Origin: Chlorobiota bacterium
GTDB taxonomy: Bacteria > Bacteroidota > Ignavibacteria > OLB7
Reading direction: 5' to 3'
DNA: 64,000 nucleotides
Assembly (NCBI GenBank): GCA_028287785.1
Contig: JAQBOZ010000006.1
Location: forward strand, 1 to 64,000
Shown in pieces: positions 26,640 through 35,718 of this stretch. Below the pieces are notes generated by a model that did no database searches, was not told the DNA's origin, and saw only the letters and a list, made by a program, of their open reading frames with translations. Position 1 is the first letter of the stretch; each line of letters starts with the position of its first letter. The position numbers and the translations under genes are program-made.

Positions 26640-26743
26640 GGTGTGACAAAATAGTGTACAATGATAGGTTTGCCTTGCACGGTTTGATATACTTTGATAT
26701 ATTTAAACGTAAACCCTTCGACAACTCTTCGACAACCAAAGAT
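26640..26743. promoter_or_regulatory. AT-rich divergent control region with operator-like direct repeats
   Basis: This 104-base gap separates two divergent regulator genes and is clearly richer in A+T than its surroundings. It holds tandem repeats TTTGATATACTTTGATATATTT (two TTTGATATA units, about 26680-26701) and CTTCGACAACTCTTCGACAACC (two CTTCGACAAC units, about 26717-26738). Tandem 10-11-base units in this position are what a repressor operator would look like. The assignment to either regulator is inference. Confidence 0.65.
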
Positions 26744-26947
26744 ATGAAAACATCCAAACTTGATCTCCACCGGCTACCGTACCGTGGGATATTGGCTGAA
26801 ATCGCTCGTGAAGATGGAGTTGCCAGGCAGGCAATACAGAAGCGGGCTAGGAAGGGAGACCCGGAAACGCTGGCAAGGATCGATGCCAAGAAACGAACCC
26901 GGGATGGGAAGCTGAGAGAATATAATAATACGCTTCGATCCAGATAG
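26744..26947 (+). CDS. Small putative DNA-binding protein (Cro-like position)
   Basis: The 67-residue product, from the ATG at 26744, is strongly basic. It contains YRGILAEIAREDGVARQAIQ, which has the spacing of a short helix-turn-helix, followed by an Arg/Lys-rich tail (KRARKGDPETLARIDAKKRT). The codons are more AT-rich than those of the neighbours. The longer frame to 26555 overlaps the opposite gene and is discarded. By position it would be the counterpart of the CI-like gene. An alternative is a remnant of a larger phage gene. Confidence 0.55.
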   Translation: MKTSKLDLHRLPYRGILAEIAREDGVARQAIQKRARKGDPETLARIDAKKRTRDGKLREYNNTLRSR

Positions 26948-27345
26948 TGCCCGATTACCGGGCCCAGGCCTTTTTCTTCAAGAATCAATTCCCAACGCCT
27001 TTCCGCCGAAACCATCTGTATTCTCGATGGTTGTGATGATGACTACAATGATACACTTCAGAATTTCACTGATTTACGCATCTATACTGGCAGCGAGTGG
27101 CCGCTGACCAGCCGGAGTCGAGCACCGGCACGGAGTGGTTCTGCCTCCGCATCCGGTGCTCCTCCGGGGCCTTGTGTGGGGTTGGTCTGCATGGGATTAT
27201 ACCCCATGTCATATCGTGGTCTCCGGGCCGGCAGCGCCGTCCGTATCTCCGCTCCCTCGGCCATCGGGTGGCTCCCGGTGGAAATGGATGCAGCGCGCCG
27301 GCCAGGAACCGCGCCAGCCGGACCGTGGTGGTCGGCTCCGGCGCG

Positions 27346-27386
27346 CCGGGCGTCCCTCTCGCAAGAAAGGGACGCCCGGTCGTTTT
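27346..27386 (+). terminator. Intrinsic terminator, + strand
   Basis: A 12-base-pair stem, CCGGGCGTCCCT with AGGGACGCCCGG, is followed by TCGTTTTTG. No confident + strand gene ends near it other than the small regulator about 400 bases upstream. Confidence 0.8.
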
Positions 27387-27408
27387 TGTTGGATAAGGAG
27401 TACGGCGG

Positions 27409-27451
27409 GGATGAAAACACTCCGGCCCGCCGATGGATATCGGCGGGCCGG
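27409..27451 (-). terminator. Intrinsic terminator of the von Willebrand A gene
   Basis: A perfect 13-base-pair stem, CCGGCCCGCCGAT with ATCGGCGGGCCGG (27422-27451, loop GGAT), is followed on the - strand by AGTGTTTTC. It lies 28 bases beyond the stop of the 27479 gene. Confidence 0.85.
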
Positions 27452-27478
27452 AGCCGCGCGCATCATGTTCATCGGTTA

Positions 27479-29161
27479 TCAGTCGTTGGCCGGTCCATCG
27501 GATCGCGTCGCGACGCCCTTGTTGATATTCTCCTCCAGCTTGTCCAGCAGCTTGATCTCGTCGGCAAGCCCCTCGTTCTGCAGAACGGTGTTCTCGATCA
27601 TCGCAACACCCTTGGCACGCCCTATCACATCGATCGCCTCCTTCCTCTTCCCCTCGGTCAGCAGCGTGCAGCCATCGCGCAGCCCGAAATAGATATTGGT
27701 GAGCGCCACGGCCATCCGCATCCCGTCGTGCGTGTAGAACTGCGTCCCCGGCTCCATCCCCGCCGTTCCGGTGTGATGAAGATCCGCGTGCTCGTTATGC
27801 GTCCGGCCACCGATATCGGTAAAACTCAGATCCCCCGAGGCCAGTTCGTCCCCCGGATGGAAGGCGAGCGGACCATCGCCATCCTTTTCGTAGCGGAGGA
27901 TGATGGCGCCGTGATTCGAGGAGAGGAACACCGTGGGAACGTTCAACTCGGCATCGTGGCTGCCGGGCGTCCAGGTCGGCAGGCCGTAGACCGCCTTCAG
28001 CTTCATGCCGGCGGGGGTGGCGATCTTCACATGCAGATCGTACACCAGCGGCGTCACCAGATAATCGAACTCCTTGTCGAATACCGTCGCGATCTTCTCC
28101 GGCGATTCCAGGAAAAACATGTTCGCCCCCCGCGCCTGCGATACCTTGTAGGCAACATCCTGACCGAAGTTCGATCCGACGCCGAAAAGGCTCAGGCCGA
28201 TATTCTTCTTCGAGTATTCCTCGATCGTCCCGAGAAAACTCCCCTCGCTCGTGATCCCCACGTTCGGCTGCTCGTCGGTGAAGAGGAGCATCCGTTTCAT
28301 CGCGCCTGGGCGCGACGGCAGATTGTCCAGCTGCGTGTAGCCCATCACCATGCCGGAGAAGAGGTTGGTCCCCCCCACCACCCTGATCCTGTTGATCGCG
28401 GCGAGAATATCGGCACGGCGATCACCACGCGTGGCGGGGAGAAGCAGCTCGGCCTGATCATCGAATTCAACCATCAGAATCTCATCGTCGGCGGTCAGTT
28501 TCTCCGCCAGCTTTCTCAGCGCGGCCTGCACGGAAGCCATATTCCCCTGCATCGATCCGCTCCGGTCCACCACCACGACAAGCTGAAGATTGGAACGCCT
28601 GAAGCCCTCGGCCTGGACGTTGGAGTTGAGGCCGAGATGGACGAAGAGGGCGTTGGATTTATCGTCGACCGTGGGAGCGTAGCCGTAGCCGAGCGAGAGG
28701 CAGAGCGGCTCGGCGCAATCGCCGGATGGGACCGGGATATCGTGCTCGCTGTAGAGGCCCTCGGGGGAGAAATCGAGAAATTTCGGGATGGAGCCGGCGT
28801 TGATAAGCTGCCGCGCGTAGCCGATATCCTTTGCGCCGCCGATCGTGGCGCCGAGCGTCCCTCCGTACGTCCCCAGGCCACCGGCCGACGATGTAAAGCC
28901 CGGAGAACCGATATGCACCGCCTGATTGCTGAACGATCCCCGGCCGACGGCACTGGACCCGACCGACTCGAAGCTCCCGGCCGGCGTGGTGGTTCCGATC
29001 TTCGCGGTCGGGACCGGCGCGGAGAGCGCATCGCCCGCCTTCATATCCCGTTCCGTGCTGTCGCGCGCCACGGTTCCCTGCGCCGAAAGGAGCGCCGGCA
29101 CCATCGATAATCCCAGCGCGAGCAGAAAAGGAAGCCCGGTTCGAAGTCGCATAGTCATCAT
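27479..29161 (-). CDS. Secreted von Willebrand factor A domain protein
   Basis: From the ATG at 29159-29161 (Shine-Dalgarno GGGGAT eight bases upstream) the protein has 560 residues. A signal peptide (about 1-28, ending LLSAQ) is followed by a Gly/Ser-rich low-complexity stretch. A VWA domain has a full MIDAS: DRSGSM (199-204), a Thr in GGTNLFSG and an Asp in LLFTDEQPN. A C-terminal beta-rich part and a helical tail (IKLLDKLEENINKG) complete it. The layout resembles YfbK/Batl-like secreted VWA proteins. It probably binds a protein partner through a divalent metal. The divergent neighbour (29373) is an outer-membrane barrel protein. Confidence 0.85.
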   Translation of the reverse strand: MMTMRLRTGLPFLLALGLSMVPALLSAQGTVARDSTERDMKAGDALSAPVPTAKIGTTTPAGSFESVGSSAVGRGSFSNQAVHIGSPGFTSSAGGLGTYGGTLGATIGGAKDIGYARQLINAGSIPKFLDFSPEGLYSEHDIPVPSGDCAEPLCLSLGYGYAPTVDDKSNALFVHLGLNSNVQAEGFRRSNLQLVVVVDRSGSMQGNMASVQAALRKLAEKLTADDEILMVEFDDQAELLLPATRGDRRADILAAINRIRVVGGTNLFSGMVMGYTQLDNLPSRPGAMKRMLLFTDEQPNVGITSEGSFLGTIEEYSKKNIGLSLFGVGSNFGQDVAYKVSQARGANMFFLESPEKIATVFDKEFDYLVTPLVYDLHVKIATPAGMKLKAVYGLPTWTPGSHDAELNVPTVFLSSNHGAIILRYEKDGDGPLAFHPGDELASGDLSFTDIGGRTHNEHADLHHTGTAGMEPGTQFYTHDGMRMAVALTNIYFGLRDGCTLLTEGKRKEAIDVIGRAKGVAMIENTVLQNEGLADEIKLLDKLEENINKGVATRSDGPAND

Positions 29162-29372
29162 AATCATATCCCCGGCATAAATGGAATTAAACCTGACGAG
29201 GCAAAGCGAGTTGTGAAAGCGCCATCGTCCGATGGCCGCCGCTCTCGCATCCAAGCGCTCGATAAACTAGATTGCAGACGACAAAGCGGATTGGATGTAA
29301 CGCGGCGGTAAAAAGTTTGGTGGGGCGAAACCTGGCACCGTAGTTTTACGCATGCCGAAGCCAGCTTCAATT

Positions 29373-30809
29373 ATGATAAAACGATACGATCGATTTCTTC
29401 TCACATTTGTTCCGCTGCTGCTGGCGGCCGGTTTCTCCGTCGGCATCGCGCAACCCGCCATTCCGGCCGGCGAGGCCGTGTGGCCGCCGGAGCTGTATAC
29501 CGGGGAGAATGTGGTGACGGTGACAATGCCGGCCGGCATCAAGGAGATACGGACCGTGCAGACCCCGAACGTCAGGGTGGAGGGGGCCGGCGTGGTGGAT
29601 TGCCGGAAGCAGTATCCGCTGAAAGTCTATGTGACCACCGCCAGCCAGACGGTGGTGCTCGATATCACCATCATCGACTGCAACAACCGGCGGATCAGGC
29701 GCCAGCTTGGGCTGCCGACCACATGGCAGCTCGACAACAATCGCTATGGCGCCGTGGAGCAGATGAAGACCGCATGCCGGGATTTCTCCGTGCGGGCGAC
29801 CGGTGAGGACCCGATCTATCTGGATTCCATCTCGGTCGATGATCCCCGGCTCCGGCTGGAGCTTCCGCGCAAGCTGCCGATTCGCGTTTTTCCCAACGAT
29901 AATTTCTCCTATACGGTCTGCTTCACCGCGGATTCCACGACCGGCATCTTCAAATTTCCCGTCACCACCTGGATACGCCGCCCCTATCCGTCCGGCGGAA
30001 AGACAACCTACGCCGTCGCCGATTCCGGCGTGGTCCGCGTGGTGCAGAGAAAAACCCCGCCGCCGCCGAAGCCGCCGGTGATTCCCCCCGATACGGTTCA
30101 TCAGATCATCCCTCCCCTCGTGGAGGATACAGTGACCGACCCCACCACATTCCGTTCGGTGGCGGTGCCGAATGCCATCATCCCGCCGGCCGGGCATTTC
30201 TACGTGGGGGATTACGATTTTCTTGGGCTCACGGCGGGCTATTCGCTGGACGATCATCTGATGGTTATCGCGGCCGGCGCGCTGCCGACGCCGGATGACT
30301 GGGGAGGGCTGCATCAGGAGATGTTCGGCGCGTATTCGCTCGGGTTGAAGGTGGGGCTGCCGCTGGCGAATGATCTGAATGTGGCGGCGGGATATCAGTG
30401 GGGACGGAGCGTGTACGATCAGGCGGCAACGCCGCTGCTCGATTCCAGGATCACCATCAACGCCCCCTACGGCGCCATCAGCTACGGCGATGATGACAGC
30501 CGGATCTCCGCGACGTTCGGCTACGCGTTCAAGCACCACAGCAAGCCTGACCAGAAGCAGGAGTTCGATGAGAACGCCACGTTCTTCGCGGTCGGCGGCG
30601 ATGCCCGGATAGCGCGGCACTGGAAGCTGGCGGGGGAGATCGTCACGGTGGAATCGCTTGGCGCGATCCCGATCGTCGCGTCGGCGCGATATTTCACCAA
30701 CAGCTACGCCATCGATTTCGGCGTGGGCTATGTGGGCATCGCCACGGGAGATAACGCCGCGCCGAAGATCCCGCTGGTGCCGGTGCTGAGCGCGATTTTT
30801 GTGTTCTGA
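29373..30809 (+). CDS. Outer-membrane beta-barrel protein with N-terminal beta domain
   Basis: From the ATG at 29373 (an ATG at 29352 would add seven residues) the protein has 478 residues. It has a signal peptide ending GIAQ. A first domain of ~220 residues is beta-rich, with cysteines in VVDCRKQ, IIDCNNR, KTACRDF and YTVCFTAD, perhaps two disulfides. A proline-rich linker (KTPPPPKPPVIPPD) follows. The C-terminal ~220 residues show alternating hydrophobic strands such as LGLTAGYSLDDHLMVIAAGA and end in AIFVF, with the terminal Phe of many outer-membrane barrels. No specific family is recognised. A palindrome lies just after its stop. Confidence 0.72.
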   Translation: MIKRYDRFLLTFVPLLLAAGFSVGIAQPAIPAGEAVWPPELYTGENVVTVTMPAGIKEIRTVQTPNVRVEGAGVVDCRKQYPLKVYVTTASQTVVLDITIIDCNNRRIRRQLGLPTTWQLDNNRYGAVEQMKTACRDFSVRATGEDPIYLDSISVDDPRLRLELPRKLPIRVFPNDNFSYTVCFTADSTTGIFKFPVTTWIRRPYPSGGKTTYAVADSGVVRVVQRKTPPPPKPPVIPPDTVHQIIPPLVEDTVTDPTTFRSVAVPNAIIPPAGHFYVGDYDFLGLTAGYSLDDHLMVIAAGALPTPDDWGGLHQEMFGAYSLGLKVGLPLANDLNVAAGYQWGRSVYDQAATPLLDSRITINAPYGAISYGDDDSRISATFGYAFKHHSKPDQKQEFDENATFFAVGGDARIARHWKLAGEIVTVESLGAIPIVASARYFTNSYAIDFGVGYVGIATGDNAAPKIPLVPVLSAIFVF

Positions 30810-30831
30810 GTACGTAGTTGTCGCTGTCGCA

Positions 30832-30860
30832 GTCGGGGGCGGTTTAAAACCGCCCCCGAC
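30832..30860. repeat. GTCGGGG-type palindrome, copy 2
   Basis: GTCGGGGGCGGTTT, a central A and AAACCGCCCCCGAC form a perfect 14-base-pair inverted repeat between two convergent genes (stops at 30809 and 30897). It may act as a two-way terminator there. Compared with copy 1, the stem bases differ in pairs. Confidence 0.85.
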
Positions 30861-30896
30861 GGATGCACAGACGGACGCGCACGCAAATCACGCAAA

Positions 30897-31511
30897 TCAC
30901 GCGCGCGATATCACTTCCAGCTCATCTCCCTTCGATTCCATCTGATAGATCAGCGGCACGCCGGTCGGGATATTCAGATCCATGATGGTCCTCTCGGTAT
31001 ACTTGTCGAGCTGATAGAGAATCGAGCGGAGGGAGTTGCCGTGCGCCACCACCATCACATTCTTCCCGGCGCGAAGATCGGCGACGATATGCCCGGTGAA
31101 GTAGGGCATCACCCGCTTTATCGTCATCTCCAGGCTCTCCCCCTTCTCTCCGGGAGGGGCGATATTGAAACTCCGCCGCCAGATATGCACCTGTTCGTCG
31201 CCATACTTCAGCGCGGTCTCCGCCTTGTTCAACCCCTGAAGATCGCCGTAGTGGCGCTCGTTCAACGCCATGTTTTTTATCAGCGCCATCTCCGGATGGC
31301 CGGCCGCCTCCAGCGCGATCGTCGCCGTGTCGATGGCGCGGCGCAGCTCCGAGGTATAGACCACGTCGATCCGCACGCCGCGCAACTTCTCGCCGGCGCG
31401 CCGTGCCTCCTCCCGCCCCGCCTCCGACAACGGAACATCCTCCCATCCGGTAAAACGATTTTCAAGGTTCCACTGCGACTGGCCGTGACGGAGAAGGATC
31501 AGATTGGGCAT
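30897..31511 (-). CDS. gpmA: 2,3-bisphosphoglycerate-dependent phosphoglycerate mutase
   Basis: The 204-residue histidine phosphatase-superfamily enzyme interconverts 3- and 2-phosphoglycerate in glycolysis. The catalytic LRHGQSQWN is at 7-15 with H9 as the phosphorylated residue. Other family marks are FTGWEDVPLSEAG, ELRRAIDTA, NERHYGDLQGLNK (acid/base Glu) and VVAHGNSLR (second His). It is somewhat shorter than the E. coli enzyme (250 residues), as in many bacteria that lack the long C-terminal tail. It converges on the gene ending at 30809. Confidence 0.95.
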   Translation of the reverse strand: MPNLILLRHGQSQWNLENRFTGWEDVPLSEAGREEARRAGEKLRGVRIDVVYTSELRRAIDTATIALEAAGHPEMALIKNMALNERHYGDLQGLNKAETALKYGDEQVHIWRRSFNIAPPGEKGESLEMTIKRVMPYFTGHIVADLRAGKNVMVVAHGNSLRSILYQLDKYTERTIMDLNIPTGVPLIYQMESKGDELEVISRA

Positions 31512-31589
31512 GAAGGATTGCTGATTGAGGTTGTTGATTGAATCATCGCCGCGGGAGCCGGGGCCGCCGATGTTGAATGCGCCGCGCTG

Positions 31590-33410
31590 TCATTGGCCGG
31601 CGGTGTAGAACTCGATCGAATCGATCGTGAAATCATAGTCGGCCGGTTCAAAACCGCTCACCCACAATCCCACCCCATACATGTCCCTGCCGGTCCAGGG
31701 AACCGGCGCAGACCAGCTCTGGCGGAATTTGGTAAACGGAAAATCGAGCTGCGTGAAATCGGGATGCAGCTCGATCCTCACCGAGTGGAAGTCGTAGTTT
31801 TTCACGCCGGTGGTCATCGCGTTCAGGGAAACGCGGCTCTTCGCGGACTTGATGCGAATCCGCATGCCGGCAAAGCCCGTTACGTCGAACGGCGTGATGG
31901 CCGTGTCCAGCCCCAGCGAAATCCCCACGAAGCCGGGCCGGCCATCCTTCGGCATCATCTTCCCCCAGACGTGCATGGCGCCGTTGCGATATTCCATGTG
32001 GAGAGTGGAGGGCGAGCCCTCCTCGATAATCCGACTCCACGCCGTCCCGGCCGTGCTTCTGGCGGAGTCGGAGAAATCATCGATCAACCGTGCCGTCCAC
32101 GGCTTCGACGCCGGATGGAGAAGGGCCTGGCGGTCCACGACGGCGCCATGATAGATCACCATCGCGATCTTCTGCGTGTTGGCGATATCATCGATCGGCG
32201 AGCCGTCAAGCACCACCAGATTGGCGATGCTCCCCGGCTCCACGCCGAATTTTCTGCCGAGAAAATCCCCCGCCGTGGTTGTTGCCGCGGCCAGCGCCGT
32301 CCAGGGGGAAACGCCGGACTTCACCATCAGCTCCAGCTCCCTGTGGAGGGAATATCCCTGGAACGTGCCGGGATTGCCGGCGTCGGTTCCGGCCAGCAGC
32401 GGCACGCCGCCATCGGCCAGCTTCTTCACCGAGCGGAAGAGGCTTGTCCCGATCTGCGCCTGCCAAGTAAAGAAGCCCTTCGAGCGCGGGTCCATCACCA
32501 TGCTGTCGGCATAGGCCGCGATGATGGCGGGGGTGACAACTTCCTTCAGGAGCGGGCGATCGAGAAGCGCGGGGTTCCGGTACATGTTCAGCAGATCGCT
32601 CTCCACGGTCATCGTGGGGCACTCGTACGCGCGCCGCTTCGCCATCAGCGCCACCAGATCGTCGGGGATATCGCCGCCGCCGTAGATATGCGTGATGCAG
32701 GTGGCGCCCGCGTCCAGCGCCTCCCGCGCATCCTTCCACGTGCCGATATGAATCACCGTCTGTATCCCCAGCTTCGACGCGGTTTTCACGGCCGCCTCCA
32801 TCGTGGCGTGGTCGATTGTCGGCATCATCGTAAATGCGTGATCGTAGACGATCTTCACAACATCGGGATGGCGTTTCGCCAGATCGGTCACGGTGGCCGT
32901 TGCCTCGGCCGGGGAGTTGATGACGCGGGTCGGCATGCCGTACTCCGTGCCATGCCCGCCGGTGCAGGTAAGAATCGGGCCGGCGCAGTAGATATCGGCG
33001 GCAAGCAGGCCGTTTGCCCGCTGCGCGTCGCGCAACCGGAAGATCTGATCCTCCGGCGAGAAGAGATCGAGAAATCCCGTCACCCCGGCGTAGAGCATGA
33101 TTTTCGCGGCCTCGGCGGTGCCGAGGTATGCGATCTGATTTCCCGGAGCAAGGTTCCCGAACGAGTGAACGTGCATATCGTTCAGGCCGGGGATCACCCA
33201 CTTCCCGGCAAGATCGATCACCTCCCCCTTGAAGACCGACGGCGCCTCTCTGAGGATATCGGAGATCTTCCCGTTATCGATCACGATGGCGCCGTCACGG
33301 ATCTCCCGCCGGACGGGATCGACGATCCGCGCGTTTTTCAGCAGCAGCCATTGCGCCCCCGCCGGGGTGGCGGCAAACGAGAGAAGGAGCAGGAGCACGA
33401 GAGAGCGCAT
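31590..33410 (-). CDS. Secreted amidohydrolase with C-terminal CIA30-like domain
   Basis: The start is the ATG at 33408-33410, giving 606 residues with a signal peptide (1-20, AATPAGAQ). The longer open frame upstream is not coding. The metal-dependent amidohydrolase domain has a small beta sandwich (LKNARIVDP), HxH at 80-82 (NDMHVHSFG), later His in VIHIGTW and ITHIYGG, and the catalytic Asp in LLAGTDAGNPG. The domain is like imidazolonepropionase or prolidase-type secreted amidohydrolases. The last ~165 residues (from about LIDDFSD) form a beta-jellyroll resembling CIA30/NADH:ubiquinone oxidoreductase intermediate-associated proteins. They show the IDDFSD start, MRIRIKS and the final FTIDSIEFY. 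The substrate is unknown. Confidence 0.87.
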   Translation of the reverse strand: MRSLVLLLLLSFAATPAGAQWLLLKNARIVDPVRREIRDGAIVIDNGKISDILREAPSVFKGEVIDLAGKWVIPGLNDMHVHSFGNLAPGNQIAYLGTAEAAKIMLYAGVTGFLDLFSPEDQIFRLRDAQRANGLLAADIYCAGPILTCTGGHGTEYGMPTRVINSPAEATATVTDLAKRHPDVVKIVYDHAFTMMPTIDHATMEAAVKTASKLGIQTVIHIGTWKDAREALDAGATCITHIYGGGDIPDDLVALMAKRRAYECPTMTVESDLLNMYRNPALLDRPLLKEVVTPAIIAAYADSMVMDPRSKGFFTWQAQIGTSLFRSVKKLADGGVPLLAGTDAGNPGTFQGYSLHRELELMVKSGVSPWTALAAATTTAGDFLGRKFGVEPGSIANLVVLDGSPIDDIANTQKIAMVIYHGAVVDRQALLHPASKPWTARLIDDFSDSARSTAGTAWSRIIEEGSPSTLHMEYRNGAMHVWGKMMPKDGRPGFVGISLGLDTAITPFDVTGFAGMRIRIKSAKSRVSLNAMTTGVKNYDFHSVRIELHPDFTQLDFPFTKFRQSWSAPVPWTGRDMYGVGLWVSGFEPADYDFTIDSIEFYTAGQ

Positions 33411-33456
33411 GCGATAGCCGTTGACATGGATGGAAAGGCGCGCAACGCGCAACCGT

Positions 33457-34308
33457 TTACTGCGCGGATGGCCCGCCCGGAGCCTTGCCGCCACCATCGG
33501 GACGTGTGGGCGTGGTGGCCGGCTCGCCATCGGGGAGGAGCTTGATGGCGGGGATATCGGGGATATGAAGATGATAGAATGCGTAGCGATAGAGCGCGTC
33601 GAGCGCCTGAAACTCCGGCTCCCCCATCGTGTAGTCGATCTCCCCGCGCAGATACCGCTGGTAGAACGCGTTGGCCTGCGCCGACTGCGGATGAAGCGCC
33701 GCGCGATCGGCAAGCGTCAGCACCCCCTCATCGCGGGCGGCGGTCAGATCATCCAGCGCCCCCTGCGCCACCATCGCCACGCGACCCCAGGCGACCATAT
33801 AGGGGAGGGGCGCCTCCACCGCATCCTCCCATTCATCGGTCAGGTCCAGCGCGGATGTGTGCGATGACGCGGCAAAGATGGCCTCATCCCCCACCACCAG
33901 CGCGCAGTCGGCAACGGCAAGCATATCGGCGATCGAGGCATCGGGAGCGACCTTCACGATCTTCGGAACGATATCGTGCTTCTCCGAGAGGACGATGCGG
34001 GCAATCGCGATCTCAGCGGCCGTGGGGTCCTTCACCGCCATCGAGCCGAAGCTGATGAGCCCCTTGTTGAAGGCCAGCCGCATCAGCCCGGCAAATCCCC
34101 GCGTGGTGATCGCCAGGCCGGGGACCAGCGCGTAATCCACCACGCCGATGGCATGCGCGTACTCCAGCGACGGCGTCAGCGCGATATCGGCCTCCCCCTG
34201 GTTTACCAGCTCGCCGGGATGATCAGTGGCAACGATCTCCCATCCCCTTCTTCCCAGCGCGTCCGCGATCGGCTCGGTCGCGAACTCTTTTCTATAGGCG
34301 AATCTCAC
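33457..34308 (-). CDS. mqnA: MqnA/MqnD-family menaquinone (futalosine pathway) enzyme
   Basis: The 283-residue protein has the periplasmic-binding-protein-like fold used by chorismate dehydratase MqnA. It shows GELVNQGEADIALTPSLEYA (the family's dVaPvSsieYa), GLAITTRGFAGLMRLAF, VVGDEAIFA (the LLIGDxAL motif) and LTDEWEDAVEAPLPYMVAWG (the LgeeWxxxTGLPfvfAvW motif). MqnA makes 3-enolpyruvoyl-benzoate, the first step to menaquinone from chorismate. The start is a GTG (34306-34308) with GAGGAT upstream. The C-terminal 25 residues are Pro/Gly-rich. MqnD-like specificity is not excluded. No other menaquinone gene is adjacent. Confidence 0.82.
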   Translation of the reverse strand: MRFAYRKEFATEPIADALGRRGWEIVATDHPGELVNQGEADIALTPSLEYAHAIGVVDYALVPGLAITTRGFAGLMRLAFNKGLISFGSMAVKDPTAAEIAIARIVLSEKHDIVPKIVKVAPDASIADMLAVADCALVVGDEAIFAASSHTSALDLTDEWEDAVEAPLPYMVAWGRVAMVAQGALDDLTAARDEGVLTLADRAALHPQSAQANAFYQRYLRGEIDYTMGEPEFQALDALYRYAFYHLHIPDIPAIKLLPDGEPATTPTRPDGGGKAPGGPSAQ

Positions 34309-34379
34309 GTCTGTTATCCTCGGTCATGCGTTCATGGACAATCATCTATCGCAAAAATATACGGACTGACGGGCGGAAT

Positions 34380-35619
34380 TCATTGCGCGGGATCAGCGGG
34401 AACACGCATCGAGCGCAATGGAGAAAGGAGGAGCGCGATGGCCGCGACGGAAATCCCGGCCGCTCCGGCCGCAAGCGCAGGCCGCACTCCGGCGAACTCC
34501 CCGATGATCCCGCCGATCAGCAGCCCGAGAAGGCCCAGCCCCGTCCCCGTGATCCGCATCGCCGAGCCGTCCCATCATCTGATTCGGAATCATGATCTGC
34601 TGGACCGTCACTTCGTTGATGAAGTAGATCGTCAGCGCGCAATCCCCCACAAGCTGGGCAATCGCCGGAAGCCCCACACGGAGATAGATGGAGCCCCCGG
34701 CCAGCGGAAGGAGAAGATTGGCCGCGCCGAACAGGAAGAGCGCGAGGATCATCGACATGCCGGCTCCCAGCCGACGGCCAACGCGACCTGCAATCGCCGC
34801 GCCTCCCAGCGCTCCCAGTCCTCCCAGGCCGATAAGCACCCCCACGATGATCGGATCGAGCATCAGCAGCCGGAGCGTGTAGAACCAGTAGAGCGCCCCG
34901 ATAAAGCTCCCGAAGAAATAGAACGCGCCGCTTCCGGCCATCACGGAACGGAGAATCGGCGTGGAGAACGCCAGGCGCAGCCCTTCGGCGATCTCACGTC
35001 GCAGGTGGGATTGCTCCGAAGTCACGACCGGCTTCTCCGGCGTCCGTATCCTCGCGATGAAGAACGCCGACGCGAGAAACGAGACGGCATCGGCAAGAAT
35101 GGCGAAAGGAACGGTGATCGTCCTGACGAGTATTCCGGCGATGGCGGGGCCGGTGATCTCGGCGATCGACTCGCTGGCGCGGAGCCTGCTGTTCGCCTCC
35201 ACCAGCCGGGCGGGGGGGATCAGCAATGGGAGAAAGGAAAGATCGGCCAGCTCGAAAAAGACCGAGAAGATGCCGGCGATAAACGTCACGCAGTAGATCA
35301 ACCCGATATGCAGCACGCCGAACGCGGCGGCCACGGGGATCGTCCCCAGCAGCATGGCGCGCGCAAGATCGGAGATGATCATCACCGGCCGGCGGCGAAG
35401 CCGGTCCACCCAGGCCCCCGCGAACAGCCCCGCCAGCAACGCCGGCGCAGTCCCAATTGCCGTGAGCATCCCCATCTGGGCCGGCGTGGCGGCGAGAAGC
35501 GTCACCCCGAGAATCGGCAGCGCCGACCGGGTGATATGGGAGCCGAGCTGGGAGATGGTCCCCCCGATCCACAATCTTCGGAAGTCGGGATGATGACGAA
35601 GAGCGGCCGGCGCCGTCAT
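34380..35619 (-). CDS. MFS transporter, frameshifted near its 3' end
   Basis: This is a major facilitator protein of about 412 residues from the ATG at 35617-35619. Motif DRLRRRPVMI lies between helices 2 and 3 and there are about 12 predicted membrane helices. The continuous frame loses homology after QQIMIPNQMMGR, near 34572: it turns hydrophilic and ends at 34393. A shift to another frame at about 34553-34572 gives MRITGTGLGLLGLLIGGIIG and a further hydrophobic helix (LAAGAAGISVAAIALLLSPL), ending at the TGA 34380-34382. This matches how drug/macrolide-efflux MFS proteins end. So either one base is missing in the sequence or the gene is slightly broken. The exported substrate is unknown. 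Confidence 0.8.
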
Positions 35620-35718
35620 GATGCCGATGCCGCGCGGGGCCTGCTGGAATGCTTCATATCGCAACGTTCTCGTTGAATTCTTCAATCGGCGCGGTGCATA
35701 TCCCGTCGGCGCCGGCCG

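Larger units (their letters stand above)
26948..27478. other. Intergenic region with two strong hairpins
   Basis: No gene is supported; the open frames here are GC-driven artefacts. A weak GCCCGATTACCGGGC hairpin with a following TTTTTC lies just after the small regulator gene. A + strand terminator is at 27346-27386 and a - strand terminator at 27409-27451, described separately. Confidence 0.6.

Noticed and set aside
27176-29110. A 644-codon + strand frame opposite the von Willebrand A gene
   Set aside because: The - strand gene has a signal peptide, MIDAS and terminator. This frame runs through those hairpins and has no family character.
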